A DNA stretch of 64,000 nucleotides from Oxalobacteraceae sp. CFBP 13730 (GCA_014841835.1 JACYUQ010000004.1:744001-808000); one strand, 5' to 3'; positions 1 through 9,460 are shown, counted from the stretch's first letter. Program-made: numbers and translations. The notes: generated from the sequence alone by a model not told the origin.

Positions 1-85
1 GCGTTCAACTTCAAATCGGGTTGATCCAGCGCTTGCACGCGCGTTCCGCAGCTCGCGGATCGCGCGCTTTTTGACCGCAATCCGG

Positions 86-114
86 GACGGCCAGTCTATA
101 CTGGCCGTCTTTTT
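86..114 (+). terminator. Intrinsic terminator upstream of aroKB
   Basis: A perfect 9-bp stem (GACGGCCAG / CTGGCCGTC) with a 6-base loop is followed by five T. It probably ends the transcript of the gene to the left; a frame starting at base 1 stops at 22-24 and may be that gene's last codons, too short to name. Because the hairpin lies inside the longest aroK frame, a start at the TTG at 71 is unlikely. Confidence 0.7.
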
Positions 115-133
115 CATCTCAACGGGTCTGGTT

Positions 134-1786
134 GTGCCACATCCCAAGAACAACAATATCTTCCTTGTTGGCCTGATGGGGGCAGGGAAGACCACGATCG
201 GTCGATTGCTTGCTCGCAAGCTCAATCGCCGCTTCGTCGACGCCGATCACGAGATCGAAGCGCGCACCGGCGCGACCATTCCGTGGATCTTCGAGATCGA
301 GGGTGAAGCCTGCTTTCGCCGGCGCGAAGCCGATGTGATCCGCGACCTGTCGGCCCAGCAGGGCCTGGTGCTGGCCACCGGCGGTGGCGCCGTACTCGAC
401 CCGGCCAGCCGCGCATTGCTGGCCGAGCGCGGCACTGTGATCTATCTGCGCGCGTCGATCGGCAGCATCCTGCAGCGCACCGCGCACGACAAGAACCGCC
501 CGCTGCTGCAGACCGCCGACCCGCGCGGCAAACTCGAGCAACTCTGGACGGAACGCGATCCGCTGTACCGCGAGATCGCCGACCTCGTCATCGATACCGG
601 CAGGCCTAACGTACAATCGATGGTTCAAACCATATTGGACCAGCTGGCCGCGCAGGAGAACGCCCGCGCGCGCAAGCATGCAAGGACAGCAATGAACGAA
701 CAGGCACACATCACCCTCAACGTCGAACTTGGCGAGCGCAGCTACCCGATCGAGATCGGCGCCGGCTTGCTGGACGACGCCGCGCTGCTGGCACGCCACA
801 TCGGCGGCCACAAGGTGGCCATCGTCACCAACACCACCGTTGCCCCGCTGTACCTCGACAAGGTCGCGGGCCACCTCCGCGCGGCGGGCCGGGACGTGCT
901 CGAAATTATTTTGCCCGACGGCGAAGAGCACAAGAACTGGCAGTCGCTGAACCTCGTCTACGACGCGCTGCTGCAACACAAATGCGACCGCAAGACCACA
1001 CTGGTGGCGCTGGGCGGCGGCGTGATCGGCGACCTGACCGGGTTTGCCGCATCGAGCTACATGCGCGGCGTACCGTTCGTGCAGATCCCGACCACGCTGC
1101 TGGCGCAGGTCGATTCGTCGGTGGGCGGCAAGACCGGCATCAATCACCCGCTGGGCAAGAACATGATCGGCGCGTTCTACCAGCCACGCGCCGTGATCGC
1201 CGATACCGCCACGCTGGCAACGCTGCCGGCGCGCGAGCTGTCGGCCGGCCTGGCCGAAGTGATCAAGCATGGCGCGATCCTCGACGCCGATTTCTTCGAC
1301 TGGATCGAAGCGAACATCGAGCCGCTGATCGCGCGCGACCGTCACGCCATCGGCTACGCGATCGCCCGTTCGTGCGAAATCAAATCCGACGTCGTGCGCA
1401 AGGACGAGCGCGAAGGCGGCCTGCGCGCGGTGCTCAACTTCGGCCATACCTTCGGCCACGCGATCGAAAATGGCCTCGGCTACGGTGCCTGGCTGCATGG
1501 TGAAGCGGTCGGCTGCGGCATGGTGATGGCGGCCGACATGTCGGCGCGCCTGGGCCTGATCGAGCCGGCCGCCGTCGAGCGCATGCGCGCGCTGGTGTGC
1601 GCCGCCGGCCTGCCGGCTGTGGCGCCGGATCTCGGCGAAGCGCGCTGGATCGAGCTGATGGAAGTCGACAAGAAGAACGAGGGCGGCGAAATCCGCTTTA
1701 TTTTGCTTAAACCATTGGGCAGCCCGTCGATCACGACCGCGCCGCTGGACGTGCTGCGCTCGACGCTCGCGGCCTGCAGCGCATGA
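134..1786 (+). CDS. aroKB: Bifunctional shikimate kinase / 3-dehydroquinate synthase (AroK-AroB in one frame)
   Basis: Two shikimate-pathway enzymes are joined in one 550-residue frame with no stop between them. Residues 1-180 are shikimate kinase, with P-loop GLMGAGKT (13-20) and the DADHEIE substrate motif. Residues 187-550 are 3-dehydroquinate synthase, with the NAD-site GGGVIGD, the DSSVGGKTGINHPLGKN block, and metal ligands in LAEVIKHG and NFGHTFGHAIE. I chose the GTG at 134 because it lies after the upstream terminator and fits the kinase N-terminus. The AroB part has its own ATG at 692 with an AAGGA ribosome-binding site at 682-686, so free AroB may also be made. In many relatives the two genes are separate, so either a sequencing error or a real fusion is possible. 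The stop overlaps the dgt start (ATGA). Confidence 0.88.
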   Translation: MPHPKNNNIFLVGLMGAGKTTIGRLLARKLNRRFVDADHEIEARTGATIPWIFEIEGEACFRRREADVIRDLSAQQGLVLATGGGAVLDPASRALLAERGTVIYLRASIGSILQRTAHDKNRPLLQTADPRGKLEQLWTERDPLYREIADLVIDTGRPNVQSMVQTILDQLAAQENARARKHARTAMNEQAHITLNVELGERSYPIEIGAGLLDDAALLARHIGGHKVAIVTNTTVAPLYLDKVAGHLRAAGRDVLEIILPDGEEHKNWQSLNLVYDALLQHKCDRKTTLVALGGGVIGDLTGFAASSYMRGVPFVQIPTTLLAQVDSSVGGKTGINHPLGKNMIGAFYQPRAVIADTATLATLPARELSAGLAEVIKHGAILDADFFDWIEANIEPLIARDRHAIGYAIARSCEIKSDVVRKDEREGGLRAVLNFGHTFGHAIENGLGYGAWLHGEAVGCGMVMAADMSARLGLIEPAAVERMRALVCAAGLPAVAPDLGEARWIELMEVDKKNEGGEIRFILLKPLGSPSITTAPLDVLRSTLAACSA

Positions 1787-2931
1787 CAACCGGGATGCGC
1801 GACTTCGACGCCGGCCTGGCCCCGTACGCGGCGCATTCGGCCCAGTCGCGCGGCCGCACGCATGCCGAGCCGGGCCCTGGTTCGCGCAGCGAGTACCAGC
1901 GCGACCGCGACCGCATCATCCACTCGACCGCGTTTCGCCGCCTTGAGTACAAGACGCAGGTCTTCATCAACCACGAAGGCGACCTGTTTCGCACGCGCCT
2001 GACGCACAGCATCGAAGTGGCCCAGATCGGCCGCACGCTGGCGCGCAGCCTGCGCCTGAATGAAGACCTGGTCGAAGCGACGGCGCTGGCGCACGATCTT
2101 GGCCACACGCCGTTCGGCCACGTGGGCCAGGATGTGCTCAACGACTGCATGAAGGACTTCGGCGGCTTCGAGCACAACCTGCAAAGCCTGCGCGTGGTCG
2201 ACCATCTCGAAGAACACTACGGCGCCTTCGATGGCCTGAACCTGACGTTCGAGACGCGCGAAGGCATCCTCAAGCACTGCTCGCTGAACAACGCGCGCCA
2301 GCTGGGCGACCTGGGCCAGCGCTTCATCGAGCGCAGCCAGCCCAGCCTCGAAGCGCAGCTGACCAACCTGGCCGACGAGATCGCGTACAACAACCACGAT
2401 ATCGACGATGGCCTGCGTTCGGGCCTCTTGACGATGGCGCAGATGGAAGAAGTCGAGCTGTTCGCGCGCCTGCATCGCGAGGTCGAGGCGCGCTATCCGG
2501 GCCTGCCAGGCCGGCGCGCGCTGTACGAGACGATCCGTCTGATGATCACCGCGATGACGGCCGACCTGGTCGAAACATCAGCGCGCCTGATTGCCGAGGC
2601 GGCGCCAGCGACCATCGACGACGTGCGCGCTGCGCCGCCGCTGATTCGCTTCTCGGACGCCATGCGCGCCGAGACCGTGGCGCTGAAACGCTTCTTGTAC
2701 GCGAACCTGTACCGCCACTTCCAGGTCAACCGCATGCGCGTGAAAGCCAGCCGCATCGTGCGCGAACTGTTCGAAGCGTTTTTGGCGGATCCCGTGCTGC
2801 TGCCGGGTGACTATCAGGTGCAGGGCGATCCGCACAAGCAGGCGCGCAAGATCGCCGACTACATCGCCGGCATGACCGATCGTTATGCGATCCGCGAGCA
2901 CCGGCGCATCTTTTCGCTCGATCACTTTTAG
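1783..2931 (+). CDS. dgt: dGTP triphosphohydrolase-like HD protein
   Basis: This 382-residue member of the Dgt family hydrolyses dNTPs, typically dGTP, to the nucleoside and triphosphate. The HD metal site is visible as H75 (THSIEVAQ) and H104-D105 (AHDLGHTPFGH). The N-terminal SEYQRDRDRIIHSTAFRRL and the closing ADYIAGMTDRYA are typical of the short deoxyguanosinetriphosphate triphosphohydrolase-like subfamily. The start overlaps the aroKB stop by four bases, which suggests translational coupling. The aroB-dgt pair is common in Betaproteobacteria. The exact nucleotide preference cannot be read from the sequence. Confidence 0.93.
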   Translation: MTTGMRDFDAGLAPYAAHSAQSRGRTHAEPGPGSRSEYQRDRDRIIHSTAFRRLEYKTQVFINHEGDLFRTRLTHSIEVAQIGRTLARSLRLNEDLVEATALAHDLGHTPFGHVGQDVLNDCMKDFGGFEHNLQSLRVVDHLEEHYGAFDGLNLTFETREGILKHCSLNNARQLGDLGQRFIERSQPSLEAQLTNLADEIAYNNHDIDDGLRSGLLTMAQMEEVELFARLHREVEARYPGLPGRRALYETIRLMITAMTADLVETSARLIAEAAPATIDDVRAAPPLIRFSDAMRAETVALKRFLYANLYRHFQVNRMRVKASRIVRELFEAFLADPVLLPGDYQVQGDPHKQARKIADYIAGMTDRYAIREHRRIFSLDHF

Positions 2932-3024
2932 TCCCGGACCGCCATGGATTGCATCGGCGAGTGGAACGGCTTGCTTGCCGGGGCGCCGTCCCGCCGGTGC
3001 GCATCACTGTCGTGCACTTGCGCA

Positions 3025-3414
3025 CTATGGAAGATCGTAATCCATCGTGTAGCTGTGTTTGCCCTGGTCGACCTTGATGGTCATCGAGCCGCGCAGCCCA
3101 GTCAGGGCATCGGTACCTGAATCTGGCACCACCGTCAGTGCCAGCGACGACACCCCACGATCCATTGTGCCGCTGTGCTGTAGCACGAAGCTACCCATGT
3201 GACCGTGTAAATTTCCGGTGACGCGTTCCAATGCCACATAAGCGGCCGAGCCTTCGACCCTGGTGCGTATCGCCAGCATTTCGCCCAGGCTGGCGGCAGC
3301 CAGGTCGCCATGAAATTGCTTGTCGATCGTCATGCGACCAAGTTCTGCCGTTTGGATTTCAGGTGCTGCCGTTTGCGGCGTCAGTTTGACGTCGAATGAT
3401 CCTGTCGCATGCAT
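3025..3414 (-). CDS. DUF3224 domain protein
   Basis: A 129-residue soluble protein with no signal peptide. It matches the DUF3224 family pattern: an N-terminal ATGSFDVK strand, a central GRMTIDKQFHGDL segment, then alternating strands ending in GKHSYTMDYDLP, suggesting an allene-oxide-cyclase-like beta barrel. The function of the family is not known. The gene is convergent with dgt across 93 bases and is followed upstream by about 190 bases in which I see no gene. Confidence 0.75.
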   Translation of the reverse strand: MHATGSFDVKLTPQTAAPEIQTAELGRMTIDKQFHGDLAAASLGEMLAIRTRVEGSAAYVALERVTGNLHGHMGSFVLQHSGTMDRGVSSLALTVVPDSGTDALTGLRGSMTIKVDQGKHSYTMDYDLP

Positions 3415-3606
3415 CTCGTATCCTTTTTCTTTACGCGATCGGCGGTTGGCCGAGGAAAAGAACGAGCCCCACGATGCGAACCAGCACGTCGGGTCGTTCA
3501 GGTATCTTTATCGATCAGGCCCATTTTACGCAGTGCTTCCGCCCCCTGGCTGGCCAGTCGCCGACCGAAAATGCGCGTTCGCTGCGCGCAAACGACCCGG
3601 GCGCGG

Positions 3607-4719
3607 TCAGGTGAACAAGTTTGGTTGTGCCAGATCCAGCAACAATTTCTTGACCGGTGCCGGCAACGGCGCCTCACCAATCGCATCGAGCTTCCACCAC
3701 ACGTGCCCGGCGCCATGTTCACCACGCGTGGCCAGCGTCACTGCGAACGGCGCAATGTGCAGCTTGTAGTGCGTGAACCCGTGCATCAACGGCGTGAGCG
3801 CGCGCACTTCATCAATCGTGCCGAACGCGCTGCTGGCCGCGGCGATGTCCGCCGTGCAGACGGGATCAGCGTCGCTGTCCATCGCCACATGGCCGCCCAC
3901 TTCCGGCAGCGAAAGCAGGCCGCCCCAGATGCCCGTTTGGGGGCGCTGTTCGAGCAGCACTTCGCCGCGGTCGATCAGCACCAGCATTGCGGTGCGTTTT
4001 TCGGGCGTCGTCTTCTTGGGTTTGCGCACCGGCAGTTCGGCCGTGCGGCCGGTGGCGAAGGCCACGCAGCGTTCCTGCAGCGGGCAGCGGCCGCAGTCGG
4101 GGCGCGAGCGCGTGCACAGCGTGGCGCCCAGGTCCATCAGGCCCTGGGTGTATGACTCGATGCCCCCATCTTCCGGCAGCAGCGCTTCGGCGCGGCGCCA
4201 CAGCGCATCCTCGACCGGCTTGATGCCGGGATACGCGTCGATCCCGAACACGCGCGCGAACACGCGCTTGACGTTGCCATCCATGATCGCGGCGCGCACG
4301 CCGCCCGAGAAGGCGGCGATGGCGGCGGCAGTCGAGCGGCCGATGCCGGGCAGGTCGGCCAGCAGCGCCGGATCGCTCGGGAACACGCCGTCGTAATCTG
4401 CCACGACGCGCTTGGCGCAGGCGTGCAGGTTGCGCGCACGGGTGTAGTAACCCAGGCCGCTCCAGTGGGCCATCACGTCCTCCGCCGGGGCTTCGGCCAG
4501 CGCGTGCACGGTCGGGAAGCGTTCGAGGAAGCGGGCGTAGTAGCCCAGCACCGCAGCGACCTGGGTCTGCTGCAGCATGATTTCGGAGAGCCAGACGCGG
4601 TAGGCGTCAGTGGTGTTTTGCCATGGCAGGGTGTGGCGGCCATGGCTGCGCTGCCAGTCGATCACGGCCCGGGAAAAGGTCGGATCGGCCAGCTGGTCAA
4701 ACTCGGTCAGTCGCTTCAT
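3607..4719 (-). CDS. mutY: A/G-specific adenine DNA glycosylase MutY
   Basis: MutY removes adenine mispaired with 8-oxoguanine. The 370-residue protein has the catalytic Glu in SEIMLQQTQV (E46), the helix-hairpin-helix LPGIGRSTAAAI (123-134) with the catalytic Asp D147, a 4Fe-4S cluster C202-x6-C209-x2-C212-x5-C218, and a C-terminal NUDIX-like domain (about 235-370) for 8-oxoG recognition. I start at MKRLTEF, which gives family length; the open frame continues 122 codons upstream inside the previous gene. The start overlaps the stop of the dynamin gene (ATGA), and mutM lies at the head of the same minus-strand run, so both 8-oxoG repair enzymes appear co-transcribed. Confidence 0.95.
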   Translation of the reverse strand: MKRLTEFDQLADPTFSRAVIDWQRSHGRHTLPWQNTTDAYRVWLSEIMLQQTQVAAVLGYYARFLERFPTVHALAEAPAEDVMAHWSGLGYYTRARNLHACAKRVVADYDGVFPSDPALLADLPGIGRSTAAAIAAFSGGVRAAIMDGNVKRVFARVFGIDAYPGIKPVEDALWRRAEALLPEDGGIESYTQGLMDLGATLCTRSRPDCGRCPLQERCVAFATGRTAELPVRKPKKTTPEKRTAMLVLIDRGEVLLEQRPQTGIWGGLLSLPEVGGHVAMDSDADPVCTADIAAASSAFGTIDEVRALTPLMHGFTHYKLHIAPFAVTLATRGEHGAGHVWWKLDAIGEAPLPAPVKKLLLDLAQPNLFT

Positions 4720-6668
4720 GCGGTCGTGTAGTGGGCGGCGGCGCTGGTGGCCGTCGCGGAGTTGGGTAGGGTGTCGGACAAGGTGGCGGTCACGCCGGCG
4801 GCCAGCGCACCAAGGCGCGTGCGCGTGACGTCGAGTTCGGCCTGGCCGCTCTCGAAGGCGCCGATTTTCTGTTCCAGGCTGTCGCTGGCTTCGTGGATGC
4901 GTTTCACGGTCGCCTGGCGCTGGCGCAGGTTGTCGCGGTGCTGGCGGATCTGCGCTTCGAGCGGCGCATTGGCCACTTTCAGCCATGCTTCGATATCGGC
5001 GTTGGCAGCGCGGTACACGCGGCGCACGCGCGAAGCGATCGAATCGAAGAAGCGCTCGAGCAGCGTGGCCCGGCTGTTCATCCACAAGGTCGCGGTGCCG
5101 AACTGGCGCGAAAAGAGTTCTTCGATGGCGTCGATCTCGTCGCGGTGGCGCGCCAGCGACAGGGTCGGCGGCAGGCCCAGGCTCATGCCATGCTCGGCGG
5201 CGAACTTGCGGTGCATCGCGTCCATCATCGACGTGATTTCGGAGAGCTTCGCATCCGCCTCGGCCAGGCCGGCGCGGGCCCCGTCGAAGTAGTTGCGCAC
5301 GGGCGCGCGCATGCCGGTGGCAAAGCGCACCGCGCTCATCGCCACGCGCACGGTCTCGGTCCGGTCCTGCAGCACGTCCATGCCCAGCAGCGTGTACAGC
5401 TCGGTCGACAGGCGCGTGAACACGGCGCGCGTGCCCTGCAGCTTGAACAGGCCGGCGTCGAACTCCTTCTTCTCGGCCTCGACCCGGCGCACCATGTGCG
5501 CGATCACGCCCTGGTTCTTGCCACGCAGGCTGCGCAGTTCCTGCAATTGCTCGACCAGCTCGCGCAGGCGCGTGGCCACCAGCATCTGCTGGCTGGCCAC
5601 CAGCGCCTCGAGATCGGTGTGCAGCTGGCGCTCGACGATGGCGCGCCGCGCCGGAATCAGTTCATGGAACAGCGCCGCTTCGAGCGCGCCCAGACGGCTG
5701 CGCTCGAACAGGGCCATGTCGCCGCCGATGCGCCCGACCAGCGCCTTGTGCGCCGACACCGGATACACCTGGCTGGCCGAGAGGCCCAACTGGCGCGCCA
5801 CGTCGTGCTGCTGGCGCGCGATGTCGGCGTCTACCGCCTCTAGCGACTTGAGCTCGTCCCACATCGCGTCGATCTTGTTGAGTACGGCCAGGCGCCCCGG
5901 CCCGGCGCCGATGTGCGTGCGCCAGACTTCGATGTCGCTCTTGGTCACGCCTGTCTCGGCGGCCAGCACGAACAGCACCGCGTGCGCGTTCGGGATCAGG
6001 TTCAGCGTCAGTTCGGGCTCGGTGCCGATGGCGTTCAGGCCCGGCGTATCGAGGATCACCAGGCCCTGCTTGAGTAGCGGGTGCGGCAGGTTGATGATCG
6101 CGTGACGCCAGCGCGGGATCTCGATCGTGCCGTCGGGGTCGAGGCTGGCGGCCAAGTCGGGATCGTCGGCGTCGTACAGGCCGTAGCGCTGCGCTTCGAC
6201 GGTTGAGACGCGGCGCGTCTGGCTGACCTGGCGCAGCGTGTCGTGCATGGCCGCCGGTGAGTCAAGATCGAGCGGGAACACGGTCCAGGCTGCAGGATCG
6301 TCGCGGTAGTCGCCGGTGGACAGGTGGCCGGCGCGCGTGTCGATGGGCAGCAGGCGCAGGCAGGGCGGCAGGCTTGCATCCCACAGCAGTTCGGTCGGGC
6401 ACATGGTGGTGCGGCCGGCGCTGGATGGCAGGATGCGCTGGCCGTAGTCGGCGAAGAACAGTGCGTTGATCAGCTCGGTTTTACCGCGCGAAAATTCGGC
6501 CACGAAGGCGACCGACAGGCGGTCGTCACGCAGGCGGCCCAGTGCGTGCGCCAGCAGCTGCTCGCCGGCCGCATCGATCAGCCCGGCGTCGCGCAGTGCG
6601 CTGCCGTAACCGGTGAGGGAGGCGGCGACCCGGGCGCGCCAGGCGCCGTACTGTTGTAAATCCTGCAT
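4716..6668 (-). CDS. Dynamin-family large GTPase
   Basis: A 650-residue dynamin-like protein. The GTPase domain spans about 1-330: the P-loop is AEFSRGKT (57-64), where the usual first Gly is Ala, switch I is near GRTTMCPTEL, G3 is DTPG (207-210) and G4 is NKID (264-267). Residues 350-650 are mostly helical with coiled-coil character, as in bacterial dynamins that bind or remodel membranes. No signal peptide or clear transmembrane helix is seen, so any membrane contact would be through an amphipathic paddle; RFATGMRAPVRNYF is a candidate. The gene lies 21 bases after mutM and overlaps mutY by four, which suggests one operon. Why a dynamin sits between two oxidative-damage repair genes is unknown. 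Confidence 0.85.
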   Translation of the reverse strand: MQDLQQYGAWRARVAASLTGYGSALRDAGLIDAAGEQLLAHALGRLRDDRLSVAFVAEFSRGKTELINALFFADYGQRILPSSAGRTTMCPTELLWDASLPPCLRLLPIDTRAGHLSTGDYRDDPAAWTVFPLDLDSPAAMHDTLRQVSQTRRVSTVEAQRYGLYDADDPDLAASLDPDGTIEIPRWRHAIINLPHPLLKQGLVILDTPGLNAIGTEPELTLNLIPNAHAVLFVLAAETGVTKSDIEVWRTHIGAGPGRLAVLNKIDAMWDELKSLEAVDADIARQQHDVARQLGLSASQVYPVSAHKALVGRIGGDMALFERSRLGALEAALFHELIPARRAIVERQLHTDLEALVASQQMLVATRLRELVEQLQELRSLRGKNQGVIAHMVRRVEAEKKEFDAGLFKLQGTRAVFTRLSTELYTLLGMDVLQDRTETVRVAMSAVRFATGMRAPVRNYFDGARAGLAEADAKLSEITSMMDAMHRKFAAEHGMSLGLPPTLSLARHRDEIDAIEELFSRQFGTATLWMNSRATLLERFFDSIASRVRRVYRAANADIEAWLKVANAPLEAQIRQHRDNLRQRQATVKRIHEASDSLEQKIGAFESGQAELDVTRTRLGALAAGVTATLSDTLPNSATATSAAAHYTTA

Positions 6669-6689
6669 CGTGTTTGCTCGTAGGGATGA

Positions 6690-7523
6690 CTAGCGCTGGC
6701 ACTGGGCGCAGTAGAACGTCGAACGTTGCCCTTGCTTGATCTGGCGTACCGGCAGCGCGCATTGGCGGCAGGGCACGCCTGCACGATCATAGACGAAATA
6801 TGTCTGCTGGAAATATCCAGACTGGCCATTTACAGCAATAAAGTCACGCAGCGTGCTCCCGCCCTGGACGATCGCTTCGGCCAGGATGACGCGGATCGCT
6901 TCGGCCAGCCGGTCGTAGCGTGCGCGGCTGATGCGCGAGGCCGCCGTCTTCGGGTTGATGCCGGCCCGGAACAGGCTTTCGCACGCGTAGATATTGCCCA
7001 CGCCAACAACGATGTCGCCGGCCAGCAGCACCTGCTTGATCGGGGCGCTGCGGCGGCGCGTTTCGCGAAACAGCAGCGCGCCGTCGAAGCCTTCGGCCAG
7101 CGGCTCCACGCCCAGGCCGCGCAGCAGCACGTGCTCGGCCAGCGGGCCGTCTTCGTTGGCATGCCACAACACGGCACCGAAGCGGCGCGGGTCGTTCAGG
7201 CGCAGCACTTGCCGGCCCTCGGGGCCGTCCACGACCAGATCGAAGTGATCGTGCGTGCGCGGCTCGATGCCCGGGGGCAGCACGCGCAGGTGGCCCGACA
7301 TGCCAAGGTGGATGATCAGTGTGCCGTGCTCAAAATTGATCAAAAGATATTTGCCGCGCCGGCCGATGTCCAGGATGCGGCGGCCTTCCAGCAACGCGGA
7401 CAGGCCGGGCGGGAAGGGCCAGCGCAATCCTTCGCGACGGCAAATGACGTGCTCGACGATGCGGCCTTCGAGATGGGGCGCGACGCCGCGCCGGGTAACT
7501 TCGACTTCTGGGAGTTCAGGCAT
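6690..7523 (-). CDS. mutM: Formamidopyrimidine-DNA glycosylase
   Basis: MutM/Fpg is a bifunctional glycosylase/AP lyase that removes 8-oxoguanine and formamidopyrimidines. The protein (277 residues including Met) begins MPELPEVE; Pro2 is the Schiff-base nucleophile and Glu3 the catalytic acid. It has the NIYACESLFRAGI helix-two-turn-helix region and a C-terminal zinc finger (CRQC, then CAQC about 16 residues later). It is the first gene of the apparent mutM-dynamin-mutY operon and is divergent from the TPR lipoprotein gene, with 60 bases between them that must hold both promoters. Confidence 0.96.
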   Translation of the reverse strand: MPELPEVEVTRRGVAPHLEGRIVEHVICRREGLRWPFPPGLSALLEGRRILDIGRRGKYLLINFEHGTLIIHLGMSGHLRVLPPGIEPRTHDHFDLVVDGPEGRQVLRLNDPRRFGAVLWHANEDGPLAEHVLLRGLGVEPLAEGFDGALLFRETRRRSAPIKQVLLAGDIVVGVGNIYACESLFRAGINPKTAASRISRARYDRLAEAIRVILAEAIVQGGSTLRDFIAVNGQSGYFQQTYFVYDRAGVPCRQCALPVRQIKQGQRSTFYCAQCQR

Positions 7524-7583
7524 GCCTAAGGGGATTCGTGTAGAGTCAGTTGACAGCGCAGCACATGCGCGGCAGGTCTGCGC

Positions 7584-9425
7584 ATGAGCGTAGAATCAAA
7601 CTCACTTTGGACTTCTGGACTTGCTTTGAAAAACGCTTTCGCCATTGTAACCCTCTCCGGTCTGTTGACTGCATGTGCTGTCGTGCCGCAACAGCACTCC
7701 GCCGCCGCCGATGTCCAGGCCGCATCCGCACCCGCCGCCGAGCCATTGCTCGATGACGAAGCGCAGGCCGCCAGGCAAAAAGCCGAGGAAGAAGCCCGCC
7801 TGCCGAAGGTCGAAATGACCCCGGTCATGCTCGACCAGTTACTTAAGGCCGAATTCGCGTTTCGCAATGGCGACTGGCAAGGCCCGTACCTCACGGTGCT
7901 GAGCCTGGCCCAGCAGACGCGCGATCCGCGCCTGGCCCGGCGCGCTGCCGAGATGGCCGTCGCCGCCAAGCAGGCTGACGACACGCTCGCCGCGGTGCGC
8001 CTGTGGTACCGGCTCGACCCTGAATCCGACGAAGCGACCCAGTATTTCGTCGGCATGGTGGTCACGTCCGAAAAGATCGCCGAGCTCGAGCCCGTGTTCG
8101 AAGAGCGCCTGCGCGAAGCGCCGGCGGCCCGGCGTGGCGTCCTGATGTTCCAGGTCCAGCAGTTGCTAGGCCGGGCCAAGGACAAGGATGCTGCGCTGGC
8201 CATGCTCGAGCGCCTGATCGAGCCGTACGACAAGATGATGGAAGCGCGCATCGTGCGCGCCCAGGTCGCGCTGGTGCGCGGCGACAAGGCACTGGCGCGC
8301 ACCTACGCGCAGTCGGCGCTGGCCGCCAAGCCCGACGCCGAGATCGCGCTGTTGATGCTGGCGCAGGTCACCGACGACGAAGCGCAGGTGGTGGCCATGA
8401 TGGAGAAATTCCTCAAGAGCCATCCAAAGGCGAACGACGTGCGCGCCGCCTATGCGCGCGTGCTGGTCAACCGCAAGGATTATCCGGCCGCGCGGCGCGA
8501 GTTCGAAGCGCTGCTCAAGGTGCAGCCGGACAATGCCGCGACGCTGTATGCGCTGGGAATCCTGTCCACGCAGACGGACGATGCCCGTGGCGCTGAAACC
8601 TATTTCACCCGCTTCGTGGACGTGCTCGGTCGCAATCCGAACGATGAACGCGACCCGTCGCGCGCACTCCTGATCCTGTCGCAACTGGCCGAAGAACGGG
8701 GCGACCTGGCTGGCGCGCTGCTGTGGCTGAACAAGGTGCCAGAGAACACCGACGAGCAAACCCGTTTCAGTGCGCAATTGCGCCGCGCGCATTTGACGGG
8801 CAAGGGCGGTGACCTGGCTGCTGCGCGTGCGCTGCTGGCCGAGGTCAAGCCGACCGAGCCGGAGCGCCAGGCCCAGCTGATGGCGGCCGATGCGCAACTG
8901 CTGCGCCAGGCCAACCAGCTGCCCCAAGCGTATGCGGTGATGGAAGCGGCAGCGCAGCGCTTCCCGAAAAATCCGGATCTGCTGTACGACTTTGCGCTGC
9001 TGGCCGAAAAGATGGGCAAGGTCGATGTGATGGAGGCGCAACTGCGCGAAGTGATGGCGCAGGCGCCGGATAATCACCATGCCTACAATGCGCTTGGCTA
9101 CTCGCTGGCCGAGCGCAATGTGCGCCTGCAGGAAGCCTACGGGCTGATCGCGAAGGCGCTCGAGATGGCGCCGGACGATCCCTTCATCATGGACAGCATG
9201 GGCTGGATTCACTACCGCATGGGCAACTTGACCGAGGCTGAAAAGTTCCTGCGCCGTGCGTATGGCGTGCGCAAGGATGCCGAGATCGGCATTCACCTGG
9301 GGGAAGTGCTGTGGCAAAAAGGTGACAAGTCCGCGGCCCAGGCACTCTGGCGCGATGCCCGCGCCAAGGACCCGCAGAACGAAGAGCTGCGCGAGACGCT
9401 GACGCGCCTTGGCCTGTCCCTGTGA
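7584..9425 (+). CDS. TPR-repeat lipoprotein
   Basis: A 613-residue tetratricopeptide-repeat protein. An N-terminal hydrophobic stretch ends in the lipobox LLTAC, so it is probably a lipoprotein on the periplasmic side of a membrane. Residues from about 60 on are helical pairs; clear TPR units include the one around DNAATLYALGILSTQ and a C-terminal array containing AYNALGYSLAERN and DSMGWIHYRMGNLTEAE. An alternative TTG start at 7626 would give a shorter signal peptide beginning just before KNAFAIV. It precedes lolB and ispE on the same strand, a common betaproteobacterial order, which suggests an outer-membrane role, but its partner is unknown. Confidence 0.85.
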   Translation: MSVESNSLWTSGLALKNAFAIVTLSGLLTACAVVPQQHSAAADVQAASAPAAEPLLDDEAQAARQKAEEEARLPKVEMTPVMLDQLLKAEFAFRNGDWQGPYLTVLSLAQQTRDPRLARRAAEMAVAAKQADDTLAAVRLWYRLDPESDEATQYFVGMVVTSEKIAELEPVFEERLREAPAARRGVLMFQVQQLLGRAKDKDAALAMLERLIEPYDKMMEARIVRAQVALVRGDKALARTYAQSALAAKPDAEIALLMLAQVTDDEAQVVAMMEKFLKSHPKANDVRAAYARVLVNRKDYPAARREFEALLKVQPDNAATLYALGILSTQTDDARGAETYFTRFVDVLGRNPNDERDPSRALLILSQLAEERGDLAGALLWLNKVPENTDEQTRFSAQLRRAHLTGKGGDLAAARALLAEVKPTEPERQAQLMAADAQLLRQANQLPQAYAVMEAAAQRFPKNPDLLYDFALLAEKMGKVDVMEAQLREVMAQAPDNHHAYNALGYSLAERNVRLQEAYGLIAKALEMAPDDPFIMDSMGWIHYRMGNLTEAEKFLRRAYGVRKDAEIGIHLGEVLWQKGDKSAAQALWRDARAKDPQNEELRETLTRLGLSL

Positions 9426-9460
9426 AATAATCCACCCTTGTTCAATTGTTTTGCTGCCCC

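Noticed and set aside
71..133. Longer aroK start at TTG 71
   Set aside because: It would place an intrinsic terminator hairpin within the coding sequence and add residues not found in the kinase family.
119..1789. A 556-codon frame on the minus strand opposite aroKB, and similar long antisense frames at 54825-55949 and 60717-62549
   Set aside because: GC-rich codon bias creates antisense open frames; the sense genes are clear enzymes.
3607..5085. A MutY of 492 residues with an N-terminal extension
   Set aside because: The added 122 codons overlap the dynamin gene in another frame and look like an Arg/Pro-rich shadow.
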